From Paenibacillus sp. (GTDB taxonomy: Bacteria > Bacillota > Bacilli > Paenibacillales > YIM-B00363): 64,000 nucleotides of DNA. Under the pieces are notes generated by a model. The model made no database searches, was not told the DNA's origin, and worked only from the letters and a program-made list of their open reading frames with translations. Below are positions 16,306 through 25,653 of the stretch, piece by piece. The position numbers were made by a program, and so were the translations under genes. Each line of letters opens with the position of its first letter. Position 1 is the first letter of the stretch. The DNA lies in assembly GCF_035645195.1 (NCBI RefSeq), contig NZ_DASQNA010000007.1:310001-374000 (forward strand), in the 5' to 3' direction.

Positions 16306-16807
16306 CGTCTCACCCCCGGTGTCCTCTATAAGGGTTCCTTATCGTTGGTATCAAAACCTATGATAGTGTATTCGTGGAACCTCTTCGGGTGCGGAAGGCG
16401 AAACTTAAAGTCTTTCTGAAAAAAAGCGAAACGCCCGGAAACCTCGGCGTGCCCTTGGGCCTGGGCGGTCCGGCGATTCGTTCGCGGGATTATGTATTTA
16501 CGGCTCTAATCATACGCCGCATTGATCACATACGTCGTCAATCGTTCGGCTTTTTTCGCTTTCTTTCCCCCAAAAGTAGAAAAAGAACGCCTGTCTGCGA
16601 GCAAACCGCCCAAAGGCCGGCAGGACGACCTTCTCACCCGGACGAGTCTTGCGAGGGACCGTCTCGCCGTTAGGCCGGACGCCCTTGCCTGCTCTCCGTG
16701 CACGTCTACCTTTCCCCTCTTCGATCGTAAGATTCGGTTTTATTTTCATAGCGCATAAAGTTTTCAGAAAAATCAAATATTATATTCAATCGACGGAGGT
16801 GAACAGC
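16306..16807. other. Intergenic region without a recognisable gene
   Basis: About 500 bp between the divergently oriented permease and SASP genes. No open frame has a ribosome binding site or a plausible protein. It should contain the promoters of both neighbours (a forespore SigG promoter is expected for the SASP gene), but no match good enough to place was found. Confidence 0.5.
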
Positions 16808-17026
16808 ATGAGCAAATATTCGAACCCCAGCAATCTGATCGTTCCCGCGGCGAACGCAGCCATGGACCAGTTGAAGCACCAAGTCGCGCAAGAAGTCGGC
16901 GTGCAGCTGCCGCCCGACGGCTATTACGGATACGTATCCTCCCGGGATACGGGCGCCATCGGCGGCCATATGGTGCGTCGGATGGTCCAAATCGCGGAAG
17001 AAACGCTAGCCCGCGGCCGATTCTAA
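16808..17026 (+). CDS. Alpha/beta-type small acid-soluble spore protein
   Basis: 72 residues; ATG at 16808 behind GGAGGTGA. The family signatures are complete: NLIVPAANAAMDQLKHQVAQEVG, with the GPR protease site region QEVGVQL, and the C-terminal DTGAIGGHMVRRMVQIAEE. Such proteins saturate spore DNA, convert it toward A-form and protect it from UV; they are degraded at germination. Very similar to the second copy at 21097. Confidence 0.96.
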   Translation: MSKYSNPSNLIVPAANAAMDQLKHQVAQEVGVQLPPDGYYGYVSSRDTGAIGGHMVRRMVQIAEETLARGRF

Positions 17027-17059
17027 CGAGGCGGCACACATACCGCCGGCGACGCAAAA

Positions 17060-17099
17060 ATCCCCGCCGCCCTCGACCGGGGCAAGCGGGGATCTTTCG
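17060..17099 (+). terminator. Terminator between SASP and UPF0126 genes
   Basis: ATCCCCGC ... GCGGGGAT followed by CTTTCG on the plus strand; on the minus strand it is followed by TTTTTGCG, so it probably serves both converging genes. Confidence 0.7.
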
Positions 17100-17102
17100 C
17101 GT

Positions 17103-17747
17103 TTATCGACCTTCGAAGGGCTGCTTGGCGAACGCGGTCAAGCCGCCGCCGTGGAACGAACGTTTCGGCAGACGCCACCCGCGGCGAACCGACAGCATGC
17201 GGAGCGCGAGAAGCAGCGCGAACAGCGCGTACATTTCCCATACGTTGCGGCCGAAGCCGAGCCCGACGATCAAGCCGCCGACCATCGCCCACACGCCGTA
17301 CACTTCTTCACGGAAAATGAGCGGCTTCCGCCGCGCCAAAATGTCGCGGATGATCCCGCCGCCGCAGCCGGTCAGCAGCGCCGACGCGATGACGGCCGGC
17401 ATCGGCAGCTCGAGCTGCGCCGCCAGCAGCGCGCCTTGAATCGCGAACGCGGCGAGTCCGACCGCATCGAAAAATATCCATTTCCGCACGTGATTGACCC
17501 ACAAGCGCGGCACGAAGTAAACGAGCGAGCTCGCTGCGAGCGCGATCAACAGCAAATCGCCCTGCTCCCAGATCGCCCGCGTCGACGACTCGATCATGAC
17601 GTTGCGGACGAGACCGCCCCCGAACGCCGTCACAAGCCCGAGCGCGTACACACCTAAAATATCGTACTCTTCCTCCATCGCCGAAATCGATCCGCTCATG
17701 GCGAAAGCGATCGTCCCGATCCACGTCAGCAGCTCCCACGCGAACAT
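17103..17747 (-). CDS. UPF0126/TRIC-type family membrane protein, putative glycine transporter
   Basis: 214 residues with two repeats of a three-helix unit. The first is FAMSGSISAMEEEYDILGVYALGLVTAFGGGLVRN and the second FAIQGALLAAQLELPMPAVIASALLTGCGGGIIRDIL. The GGG(L/I)(V/I)R(N/D) signatures are diagnostic of the UPF0126 family (YadS/YicG), trimeric channels for which a glycine-transport role has been proposed. The gene is preceded by a ZTP riboswitch with its own terminator, linking it to folate one-carbon status, where glycine is directly relevant. Confidence 0.9.
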   Translation of the reverse strand: MFAWELLTWIGTIAFAMSGSISAMEEEYDILGVYALGLVTAFGGGLVRNVMIESSTRAIWEQGDLLLIALAASSLVYFVPRLWVNHVRKWIFFDAVGLAAFAIQGALLAAQLELPMPAVIASALLTGCGGGIIRDILARRKPLIFREEVYGVWAMVGGLIVGLGFGRNVWEMYALFALLLALRMLSVRRGWRLPKRSFHGGGLTAFAKQPFEGR

Positions 17748-17771
17748 CTTTCATCTACCCCTCTCGAAGGC

Positions 17772-17820
17772 ATCAAAAAAAGTGTTCGACCGGCAGGGTT
17801 CTCCCTTCCGTCAAACACTT
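17772..17820 (-). terminator. Terminator of the ZTP riboswitch
   Basis: Minus strand AAGTGTTTGACGG ... CCGGTCGAACACTT followed by TTTTTTG, immediately after the riboswitch core and 25 nt before the UPF0126 start codon. Confidence 0.85.
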
Positions 17821-17895
17821 CGCCCAGGCGTACGGCATATATCCCCGCGCGCTCCCTCGTGGTCCCCCACGCTTCGCCAGTCACGCGCGTTCGAA
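17821..17895 (-). promoter_or_regulatory. ZTP/ZMP riboswitch (pfl motif)
   Basis: The minus strand shows the pfl-motif elements in order: CGUGACUGGCGAA; the hairpin GUGG-GGGA-CCAC; the following GAGGGAGCG; a variable linker; and the terminal GCCGUACGCCUGGGC, which forms the pseudoknot with the 5' part. In known members, binding of ZTP or ZMP, which accumulate when 10-formyl-tetrahydrofolate is short, prevents the terminator and switches the gene on. The next gene is the UPF0126 membrane protein. Confidence 0.9.
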
Positions 17896-18130
17896 AGCAT
17901 TGTCATTTTACTCACGAATATTACAATATCACCTGGGATATGCGCTGTCTACCGGGAAATTCACGAAATTATCCGGAATTTGTTCGCCTTGCGGCGGCGC
18001 GCGCAAAATGTTGCGGCAAGCATGTATAGAAAGCGGTATAGTAACCATAATGTCCTAAAGTCATTGCAAATCCCATATGAGGTGATTTCCTATTCGGACG
18101 CTCCCGAACGCTGCCAACACCTTCGCTCAG

Positions 18131-19153
18131 GTGAAGCGCAGCATTTACCGATTCGCGCCGCCGAGCGTACTCGTCGCCACGTTGATCGCCTTGTATTTCG
18201 AATACACGAACGGCACGATGGATGTGGAGGATTTCGTCAGCCTGCCGGCCGTAGCCGGATGGTGTTTGGCTTTCACGTACGTCGCTTACCGGAAGCCGGA
18301 GCATCTTCGCAAATTTGAGATCGCGACGTTCCTCTTTCTCTGTCTGCATCATCTGTATCGTTTCTATTTCATTGTGCACGGGAAATTCGGCGCCGGGCAT
18401 CACGATCTGAACGAATACACGTTCTGGATCCCGTTCTTCTATATATGCGGCTTTCTCATCCTGGATAAAACGATGGCGCTCCGCGTGTCCCTTGCCGTGT
18501 TCACAGCTACCGTTTTTATTGGCGCGGGGCGCTTTTGGGTGGATCCGTCCGGCGCCGGCGCCATTTTGGATGTCATACTGCAGTTTTACATATCCAATGT
18601 CGTGTACATCGTCGCGCTGTATTATTTGTATTACGCCGTCGAGGCGAATGTGCAGTCCGAAGAATATCAGCGCATGGCGTTTACCGATTTTTTGACGCGC
18701 CTCCCGAACCGACGTCAGCTCGAGGAATGGATGGCCGCCGAAATCGGGGCCGTGCGCGAACGCCGCACGCCGCTGTCGGTCGCGCTGATCGACATCGATT
18801 GCTTCAAGCAGATTAACGATGCTTACGGCCACGATGCGGGGGATGCGGTGCTGGTCCGATTCGCGGCGTTTCTGTCCGAGCGCATCCGCGGCGGAGATTC
18901 GGTCGGCCGATGGGGCGGCGAAGAGTTTCTGGTGGTCATGCGCCGCACCGAGCTTGGCGACGCCGCCGCATTCGCCGAGCGGCTTCGAGCCGACCTGGAA
19001 CGGGAGCCGTTCCCGGAGGCGGGGCGCGTCACGGCGAGCTTCGGCCTCGCGCAGCTCGGAGGCGGCGAAGAGCTGTTCTCCCTGCTCAAACGGGCCGACC
19101 AAGCGCTCTACGTCTCGAAAAGCGAAGGCCGGAACCGCGTGACGGCGCTGTAA
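18131..19153 (+). CDS. Membrane-anchored diguanylate cyclase (GGDEF)
   Basis: 340 residues from the GTG at 18131. Residues 1-175 contain about six hydrophobic segments of a membrane sensor. Residues about 185-340 are a complete GGDEF domain: DFLTRLPNRR, DIDCFKQINDAYGHDAGD, active site RWGGEEF and the product-inhibition I-site RGGD five residues upstream. It should make cyclic di-GMP and be feedback inhibited. No ribosome binding site precedes the GTG; a very good GAGGTGA lies 6 nt before an in-frame ATT at 18092, which would add 13 residues (see finding). Confidence 0.93.
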   Translation: MKRSIYRFAPPSVLVATLIALYFEYTNGTMDVEDFVSLPAVAGWCLAFTYVAYRKPEHLRKFEIATFLFLCLHHLYRFYFIVHGKFGAGHHDLNEYTFWIPFFYICGFLILDKTMALRVSLAVFTATVFIGAGRFWVDPSGAGAILDVILQFYISNVVYIVALYYLYYAVEANVQSEEYQRMAFTDFLTRLPNRRQLEEWMAAEIGAVRERRTPLSVALIDIDCFKQINDAYGHDAGDAVLVRFAAFLSERIRGGDSVGRWGGEEFLVVMRRTELGDAAAFAERLRADLEREPFPEAGRVTASFGLAQLGGGEELFSLLKRADQALYVSKSEGRNRVTAL

Positions 19154-19230
19154 ACCGACTGCGTGAACGTTCTTCGCCGTTCGGCATAAATCCCAGCGAA
19201 TGGCGAACCCTACGGAAGAGGTGAATCGCC

Positions 19231-19386
19231 GTGGATCCCAAAAAAAAGGAACCGAAACCGACCGCAGCGCCAGGCATGAACATGAACGACGACGCTTTGG
19301 AGAAAAAAGCGACCCCTCAGGATGTTCGCGGCGACGACGCTACTTCCGTCACCCGATTGTTCCTGGACCGCACCCCGGAGGATTAA
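19231..19386 (+). CDS. 51-aa hydrophilic protein of unknown function
   Basis: GTG at 19231 with GAAGAGGTGA 7 nt upstream. The product is very polar: a Lys/Pro-rich start (DPKKKEPKPTAAPG), then MNMNDDALEKKATPQD and a C-terminus LFLDRTPED. The stop codon lies in the loop of an intrinsic terminator. Independent ribosome binding site and terminator argue for a real monocistronic gene. No family recognised. Confidence 0.6.
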   Translation: MDPKKKEPKPTAAPGMNMNDDALEKKATPQDVRGDDATSVTRLFLDRTPED

Positions 19387-19404
19387 TTCCTCCGGCTTTC
19401 TTTT
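19374..19404 (+). terminator. Terminator embedding the stop codon of the 51-aa gene
   Basis: CCGGAGGA TTAA TTCCTCCGG followed by CTTTCTTTTG; the TAA is in the loop. Confidence 0.85.
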
Positions 19405-19405
19405 G

Positions 19406-19627
19406 TTACGAGCTCCTCCGATACCGTTTCCCGCCGACGCCGGGCCCGACGGCCAGCACCGACTCGATCGACAACGTGCGCGGAGCCAGCCGCTCGAGGC
19501 AGAACGTCCTCGCATAGGTCTCCCCGATTTCCAGCAGCTTCACCCGCCGCTTCGTCAACCCCTTGTCGCGGCCGGCGTAAATGACGGTTACGACTTGCCC
19601 TACGTACTTCTCCAATCGATGCTTCAC
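19406..19627 (-). CDS. Small WYL-like/YolD-partner protein
   Basis: 73 residues from a GTG at 19627 (GGAGGGAG upstream). The sequence (YVGQVVTVIYAGRDKGLTKRRVKLLEI, then YARTFCLERLAPRTLSIESVLAVGP) looks like one small beta-barrel: a WYL-type or SH3-like domain binding a nucleic acid or ligand. It is 14 nt after the YolD gene and co-oriented, so the two act together. Family assignment is tentative. Confidence 0.65.
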   Translation of the reverse strand: MKHRLEKYVGQVVTVIYAGRDKGLTKRRVKLLEIGETYARTFCLERLAPRTLSIESVLAVGPGVGGKRYRRSS

Positions 19628-19641
19628 GTAGCTCCCTCCAT

Positions 19642-19980
19642 TCAGACGCGGCTGATGTTCACGATGGTCTCCAGCTGGATTCGGACCGTCTCCGCGCGCG
19701 TCTGCAATTTGATCGTTCGATCGACCGGGTCGATCTTGATCACGGCTCCGACGACCGTCTTATCGCCGTACTCTCCGAACGTCGTGACGGCCGTCTCCTC
19801 GCCGCTTACAATCGCTTCGGCAAGCGCGGCCGACAACTCTTCGACTCTCTGCTCGTCGAACTCCGGCTTCTCGCGGGCGCTCTGCCGCATGCGTCGGTTC
19901 ATGTTCGCCGCCCGAAACTGGGGCAGGACGATGCGCGACGACTCCCAAAGACCGTTCTCTCGAAGCTTTTTCCCTCTCAT
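19642..19980 (-). CDS. YolD-like family protein
   Basis: 112 residues. It shows the YolD pattern: an N-terminal basic start, GLWESSRIVLPQFRAANMNRRMRQ, FDEQRVEELSAALAEAIVSGE, and a C-terminal beta part where a small SH3-like fold is predicted. YolD proteins often sit next to Y-family polymerases or ImuA/UvrX modules; here the partner is instead the 73-aa small protein. Function unknown, an SOS/lesion bypass accessory role has been proposed for the family. Confidence 0.8.
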   Translation of the reverse strand: MRGKKLRENGLWESSRIVLPQFRAANMNRRMRQSAREKPEFDEQRVEELSAALAEAIVSGEETAVTTFGEYGDKTVVGAVIKIDPVDRTIKLQTRAETVRIQLETIVNISRV

Positions 19981-20045
19981 GACGTCACCGCTTTACGAAT
20001 GTATGTTCTTATTATATACCAAACAAACGTTCGATATGCAAACAA

Positions 20046-20092
20046 AAAAGAAATCCCGACCGGCTCTTCGGAGCAAGCAGGGATTTTATCGT
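20046..20092 (-). terminator. Terminator after the DNA ligase gene
   Basis: Minus strand AAATCCCTGC ... GTCGGGATTTC followed by TTTTTTG, about 12 nt past the ligase stop. Confidence 0.65.
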
Positions 20093-20103
20093 TGCCGCGC
20101 GGT

Positions 20104-20961
20104 TCACGCCAAAAATTCAATAAACACCGGGCTGCGAAGCGTGCCGTTCCTCATGACGTGGCGGGTCTTCACCTTCGCGCGGAGCAGCGGTTCCAAATGT
20201 ATGATGTCTTTGTACGAGCCGGATTCGATCGATCTCGCCACTTCGTAAAACGCCGCCTTGTGCGCCGGGCTCACGCCGAATTCGATTACCCCGGCCGGCC
20301 GCAGGCCGTCTCCCTCCGGCAGAGCCGCCAACCAACCGAACTCCGACGTGCGGTACCCCGTGATCACGACGTCCACGTACGTCCAATTAATAACCTTCTG
20401 CCATTTCTTCACGCGCCGGCCGGTCGAGTATCGGCTCGACTTTTCCTTCGCGACGATCCCTTCCATCCCGCGCTCTTGAACGGAAGCGAACAAATCGGTA
20501 CCCTTCTCTTCGAAATACGGGATGACCGAGATGTTCGGGTTGTCGATGCGCAGCCCGGCCAGCATTTCCTTCCGTCTCATCAGAGGAAGCATTCGCAAAT
20601 CGTTGCCGCGGTACCAAAGCATATCGAAGGCGACGAAGCTGACCGGGTTCGTCCGCGCCGCCGCGTCGATTTTGTCCGCTTGCCGCAGCTGGAACCGGTC
20701 GTTGAGCGCTTCGAACGAAATGAGGCCGGTCTCCCCGTCGATCTGGGCGACCTCTCCGTCGAGAATGACGTCCTCCTCGATTCCTGCGAGCAGCTCGGGA
20801 TATTTCGAAGTGACGTCGTTTTCCTTCCGAGTATATAAACGAATCTCCCCATCCGTTCGGGAGTAAATCATGCGGTGTCCGTCGATTTTGGGTTCGAAAA
20901 TATGATCGGGGCTGTCGAAAGGCGCCTTGGCCGTTTCCAGCAGCATCGGGGAAATAAACAT
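20104..20961 (-). CDS. ATP-dependent DNA ligase (LigD-ligase/LigB-like)
   Basis: 285 residues from the ATG at 20961, which has AAGGTGA 5 nt upstream. It contains all nucleotidyltransferase motifs: motif I EPKIDGHRMI (adenylated Lys), Ia region RKENDVTSKYPEL, III ILDGEVA, IV GMEGIVAKEK and V VKKWQKV. A C-terminal OB-like part (residues about 200-285) follows. Size is that of the stand-alone ligases of spore formers related to the LigD ligase domain; no Ku or polymerase domain is nearby. Possibly spore-stage break repair, given the neighbouring SASP genes; this is inference. A TATAAT lies just upstream of the ribosome binding site. Confidence 0.93.
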   Translation of the reverse strand: MFISPMLLETAKAPFDSPDHIFEPKIDGHRMIYSRTDGEIRLYTRKENDVTSKYPELLAGIEEDVILDGEVAQIDGETGLISFEALNDRFQLRQADKIDAAARTNPVSFVAFDMLWYRGNDLRMLPLMRRKEMLAGLRIDNPNISVIPYFEEKGTDLFASVQERGMEGIVAKEKSSRYSTGRRVKKWQKVINWTYVDVVITGYRTSEFGWLAALPEGDGLRPAGVIEFGVSPAHKAAFYEVARSIESGSYKDIIHLEPLLRAKVKTRHVMRNGTLRSPVFIEFLA

Positions 20962-21096
20962 ATGCATCACCTTGCTGCCATTATACCGCTAGCGGCCGCC
21001 GACGCGGGGTGGGAAGTAGAGGAAGAACGAGCCGGGAGCGAATAGCTAGATTCCTGCTTGCAAATGATATCCTTACATACTTAGGAGGTGGCATCG

Positions 21097-21321
21097 ATGG
21101 GTACAGGTTCCCAGAGTTCCAACAACTTGATCGTTCCTCAAGCGAACCAAGCGCTCGAGCAGCTGAAGTACGAAGTCGCCCAAGAGCTTGGCATTCAAAT
21201 CCCGCAAGACGGATACTACGGCTACATGGCTACGCGCGACACCGGCGCGATCGGCGGCCACATGGTTCGCCGCATGGTGCAAATCGCCGAAGAAACGTTG
21301 GCGCGCGGCGCGCGGTTTTAA
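21097..21321 (+). CDS. Alpha/beta-type small acid-soluble spore protein (second copy)
   Basis: 74 residues; ATG at 21097, 7 nt after TTAGGAGGT. Core NNLIVPQANQALEQLKYEVAQELGIQI, GPR site region QELGIQI, and C-terminal DTGAIGGHMVRRMVQIAEETLARG. It is closely related to the copy at 16808, nearly identical over the last 30 residues. DNA-protecting spore core protein. Confidence 0.97.
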   Translation: MGTGSQSSNNLIVPQANQALEQLKYEVAQELGIQIPQDGYYGYMATRDTGAIGGHMVRRMVQIAEETLARGARF

Positions 21322-21344
21322 CTACAATTTTTACCCGTGAAATA

Positions 21345-21385
21345 GTAACGACCCCGTCGGATGCGATTCCGTCGGGGTCGTTTCG
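21345..21385 (+). terminator. Terminator after the second SASP gene
   Basis: ACGACCCCGTCGG ... CCGTCGGGGTCGT followed by TTCGTT. Confidence 0.85.
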
Positions 21386-21477
21386 TTGGCGCTTGCGCCC
21401 GTTGTTCCGGAATTCCAACGAACGGGTCGGGAGATACTTTCAATGCGCCTGCACACCGCGAGGAAGGAGGGATTTCG

Positions 21478-21573
21478 TTGTCTCACGATACATCCCATAA
21501 ACACGGCAAAAAGACGCGCCCCGGCAACAACCACGATTCGGCGGTTCCCGGATCGACCAGAGGAAAAAAGTAA
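21478..21573 (+). CDS. 31-aa basic His/Gly/Lys-rich peptide
   Basis: TTG start at 21478 preceded by AAGGAGGGATTTC. The product is hydrophilic and basic: SHDTSHKHGKKTRPGNNHD then SAVPGSTRGKK. It follows a SASP gene and ends 11 nt before a strong terminator. Size and composition recall minor acid-soluble spore proteins, but no specific family is recognised. Confidence 0.55.
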   Translation: MSHDTSHKHGKKTRPGNNHDSAVPGSTRGKK

Positions 21574-21583
21574 CGCGATCAAT

Positions 21584-21619
21584 AAAGGAAGAGACGGGGG
21601 TCCCCGTCTCTTTCCTTTG
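21584..21619 (+). terminator. Bidirectional terminator
   Basis: AAAGGAAGAGACGGGG GTCC CCGTCTCTTTCCTTT, between the converging 31-aa gene and the sortase gene; it has U-runs on both strands. Confidence 0.85.
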
Positions 21620-21632
21620 GTCGTCGCGCCTG

Positions 21633-22248
21633 TTAGAACCTTGTCGTTGGTTCCGTTAATGCGATTCCGATAAATTTCGTCTGTACGATATACCGATCGG
21701 GAGCCGGGCCGATGAATCCGAACGGGTAACACGTCTGCAGCGTCAGCGTTTCGAAGTCGGTCGCGGCCAACACGCTCGTATCGGTGTCGGGAACGATTTG
21801 GAAACCGGTCGCCTCGTAAATATACGTTCCATAAGGCGTAGCGAATTCGATCGTGTCTCCTATCTTTAAATCTTTGAGCTTTATGAACACGGTATCTCGG
21901 TGTCCCGCCACGTACACGTGGCCGCCCTGGCCGGGAAGCGAGCTCTCCGGATAATGCCCGGCGCCTCGTTCCAATTCTCTCGCCTCCGTGCCGTGGATGA
22001 TCGGAACGTCGACGTTCAGCGACGGGATGTGCAGGTCGCCGATTTTTTCGCCGATCTTCGGCTCGGGCGACCACAGCCCGTTCTGTCCCGGTACGTACTC
22101 GATCGCCGGAAAAAACCGGAGGAGAACGGTTTGTTTCATGTAGCTCCAGCCATGATAACTGAAAAGCGCCGCCCCTCCGACGATCATGACGGCCGGGATT
22201 ACGATCGAGAAGAGGCGCCCCCACGTCCAGCGTTGTTTCTCAGCCACA

Positions 22249-22256
<8 letters not shown>
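21633..22256 (-). CDS. Class D sortase
   Basis: 207 residues. One N-terminal transmembrane anchor (LFSIVIPAVMIVGGAALFSY) is followed by the extracellular sortase barrel. The catalytic triad is visible: His in VYVAGHRDTVF, Cys in LQTCYPFGFIGP and Arg in DRYIVQTKF. Class D sortases of bacilli prefer LPNTA-like signals. The start codon overlaps the end of the preceding gene, whose product carries LPDTA, so this is a dedicated enzyme/substrate pair. Expected to attach that protein to peptidoglycan. Confidence 0.92.
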
Positions 22257-23718
<1,462 letters not shown>

Positions 23719-23793
23719 ACTTCAACGCCTCCAATTCATAGGATCGACGTCAAACGAACGGTGCCGACCATTGACCGCTCTTTTCGAAGTGCA

Positions 23794-23830
23794 AAAAGAA
23801 AAATGCCGGCGAAAAACATCGCTGACGGCA
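23794..23830 (-). terminator. Hairpin with U-run in the leader of the LPXTA gene
   Basis: Minus strand TGCCGTCAGCG ... CGCCGGCA followed by TTTTTC, about 75 nt upstream of the start codon. No gene upstream on this strand needs it, so it may be an attenuator in the leader. Confidence 0.5.
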
Positions 23831-24112
23831 CGTTCGACAAAATCGGTTAAGATACATACCGTATCATTCTATGCACTAAATGTATCATCCTTCCACCTTT
23901 CTGTAAATGCATGCGACATGAAATTTTCGACAAAATTTTCATAAAGTTCTACTCCAATGATGCTAAGTCGCAATGAAAAGGGGAACCTTCGTCGTGCTTC
24001 TTTCTGCTTACTTCTAGTCCTGGAGATTCTATTTTTTTCCTCCTCGTTGCCACTTTTTTGGAACATGCTGTATGTTAAATAAAGGCAATATTTTCAAAAA
24101 GGGGAGAAACCC

Positions 24113-24298
24113 ATGGAACAGAAGATCGTGATTGACGTTAGAACCTTATTGCAGCATTTAAATATACATAACGTATCTTGCGATCTCTTCTTGTCCAAAC
24201 CGCATGACCAAACACAAAAAACGCCCGTAAACGGATCTGCTTTATGCAGCATGCTGGTGGAACAAGCGCTGCAGGAGCTGCCGGTTAAGGTCGTTTAG
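24113..24298 (+). CDS. 61-aa hypothetical protein
   Basis: ATG with GGGGAGAAACC upstream, and a terminator 34 nt after the stop. The product (VIDVRTLLQHLNIHNVSCDLF, then GSALCSMLVEQALQELPVKVV) looks folded, with two helices and two Cys, but matches nothing recognisable. It lies at the start of an AT-richer stretch. Confidence 0.6.
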   Translation: MEQKIVIDVRTLLQHLNIHNVSCDLFLSKPHDQTQKTPVNGSALCSMLVEQALQELPVKVV

Positions 24299-24331
24299 TT
24301 TACATATATCGTTAGTTAGACCCATAAAGAC

Positions 24332-24365
24332 AAAACCACTCCTGACAAATGGGGAGTGGTTTTTG
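24332..24365 (+). terminator. Bidirectional terminator
   Basis: AAAACCACTCC TGACAAAT GGGGAGTGGTTTTT between converging genes. Confidence 0.85.
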
Positions 24366-24371
24366 ACAAAA

Positions 24372-24944
24372 TTAGTTGTTCTTCAAGATCGAGTTAGCTT
24401 CTTGTTTCAGGAACTCCTCGGTCGAAATTACATTGGCATATACTCCGTTAAGTGCACTTACAAAGGCATAATGCACCTGATCAGCTGGCACGATCTTATC
24501 TCTATAAGGTAAGTCCCTTGTAGTACAAGCATCTTCAATAAGCGTACAACTAAAACCTAGCTCCATCGCAGCTCTGACTGTGGCATCGATACACATATGC
24601 GTCATCATACCAACAATCACTAGCTTGGTCACCTCAAGCCCCCTCAACTTTGCTTCTAAATCGGTCTGGAAGAAGCTGTTAGGTGTGCTTTTCGTGATCA
24701 CCGTTTCGTGTTCCAGAGGTAGAACAGCTTCATTTATTTTGACTCCCTCTGTATTGGGAAGGAAGAATGTTGCCCCTTCGTGATTCGAGATATGCTGAAC
24801 ATGGAAGATATTGGGGTTGTTTTGTCTAAACCATTCAAGAATTTTACCTGCATGATCGGCTGCTTCTACTGGATTGCTTAATTCCATCCTTCCATTTGGA
24901 AAATAGTCATTTTGAATATCGACTATGATCAAAGCTACGCTCAC
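24372..24944 (-). CDS. Isochorismatase-family cysteine hydrolase
   Basis: 190 residues from the GTG at 24944 (GAGGTGA 6 nt upstream); a longer reading to 25046 would overlap the divergent gene and lacks a ribosome binding site. The triad is complete: Asp in ALIIVDIQNDYF, Lys in VITKSTPNSF and Cys in MMTHMCIDATVRAA. The family hydrolyses amide or ether bonds in small molecules (nicotinamidase, isochorismatase and others). It is divergent from an Lrp-type regulator that probably controls it. Its codon usage is more AT-rich than the chromosomal genes around it. Confidence 0.9.
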   Translation of the reverse strand: MSVALIIVDIQNDYFPNGRMELSNPVEAADHAGKILEWFRQNNPNIFHVQHISNHEGATFFLPNTEGVKINEAVLPLEHETVITKSTPNSFFQTDLEAKLRGLEVTKLVIVGMMTHMCIDATVRAAMELGFSCTLIEDACTTRDLPYRDKIVPADQVHYAFVSALNGVYANVISTEEFLKQEANSILKNN

Positions 24945-25065
24945 TTTATTCACCTCATCAAAATATTTAGTTACAATAAAATCATAAATAATATTTTGAT
25001 TTTGGACGATACTTTGGTGAAACACTTTTAAGTCAAATGATTTCATGGTGAAAGGATTTATATAT

Positions 25066-25515
25066 ATGCAACTTGATCATATTGATTTTTATATCCTCAA
25101 GCTATTATCCGAAAATTCGCGCATTCAATGGAAAGACTTAGGCGAAATAATCCATATGACTGGGCAAGCCGTAGGTAATCGTATTAAGAAACTTGAAGAA
25201 AGTGGTGTAATTAAAGCCTATTCTCTCATAATCGATGAAATGAAATTAGGTTTTTCTTATACAGCGTTTGTCATTATTCATATGAAAACAGCAGATCATG
25301 TTTCGTTTATTCGTTTTATTCATGATCGAAACGAGGTGGTTGAAGCTCACCGAATCTCAGGGGAAGGCTGTTACCACTTAAAAATAAAAGTTAAATCCCA
25401 AGATCAACTGAATTTTTTCCTTGATAAACTTCTCGATTACGGGAACTATAGTTTAAATCTGTCAATACAAGAGATCAAACAAGGCAATCCGTTGACTGCA
25501 GCATCGGAAGAATAG
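25066..25515 (+). CDS. Lrp/AsnC family transcriptional regulator
   Basis: 149 residues from the ATG at 25066 (GAAAGGA upstream); an in-frame ATG at 25045 is less well placed. It has an N-terminal AsnC winged helix (HIDFYILKLLSENSRIQWKDLGEII, then QAVGNRIKKLEESGVIKAY) and a C-terminal RAM domain (YTAFVIIHMKTADH, EAHRISGEGCYHLKIKVKS). Divergent from the isochorismatase-like gene; the short AT-rich spacer is the likely operator. Acquired together with its neighbour, judged by base composition. Confidence 0.9.
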   Translation: MQLDHIDFYILKLLSENSRIQWKDLGEIIHMTGQAVGNRIKKLEESGVIKAYSLIIDEMKLGFSYTAFVIIHMKTADHVSFIRFIHDRNEVVEAHRISGEGCYHLKIKVKSQDQLNFFLDKLLDYGNYSLNLSIQEIKQGNPLTAASEE

Positions 25516-25561
25516 CATATTCTAAATCATCATCCGTTAAGCACTCAACCGAGTAAAATAA

Positions 25562-25592
25562 AAAGATCCCTTATGCAATAAGGGATCTTAGT
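25562..25592 (-). terminator. Terminator downstream of the tRNA-Gly fragment
   Basis: Minus strand AAGATCCCTTATTGCATAAGGGATCTT followed by TTTATTTT. It probably was the terminator of the tRNA-Gly gene before phage insertion. Confidence 0.75.
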
Positions 25593-25602
25593 GTCGTATG
25601 TA

Positions 25603-25653
25603 TGGAGCGGGTGATGGGAATCGAACCCACGCTACCAGCTTGGGAAGCTGTGG
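25603..25653 (-). tRNA. 3' fragment of tRNA-Gly(CCC), left attachment site of the prophage
   Basis: Minus strand, 51 nt: the anticodon arm CAGC-TTCCCAA-GCTG (anticodon CCC), variable loop, T arm GTGGGTTCGATTCCCAT, and the acceptor 3' half CACCCGCTCCA with encoded CCA. The D arm and 5' acceptor strand are missing and replaced by unrelated sequence. This is what integration into a tRNA 3' end leaves at the distal junction. The complete tRNA should lie at the other prophage end, outside the window. It also sets the prophage boundary at about 25,654. Confidence 0.88.
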
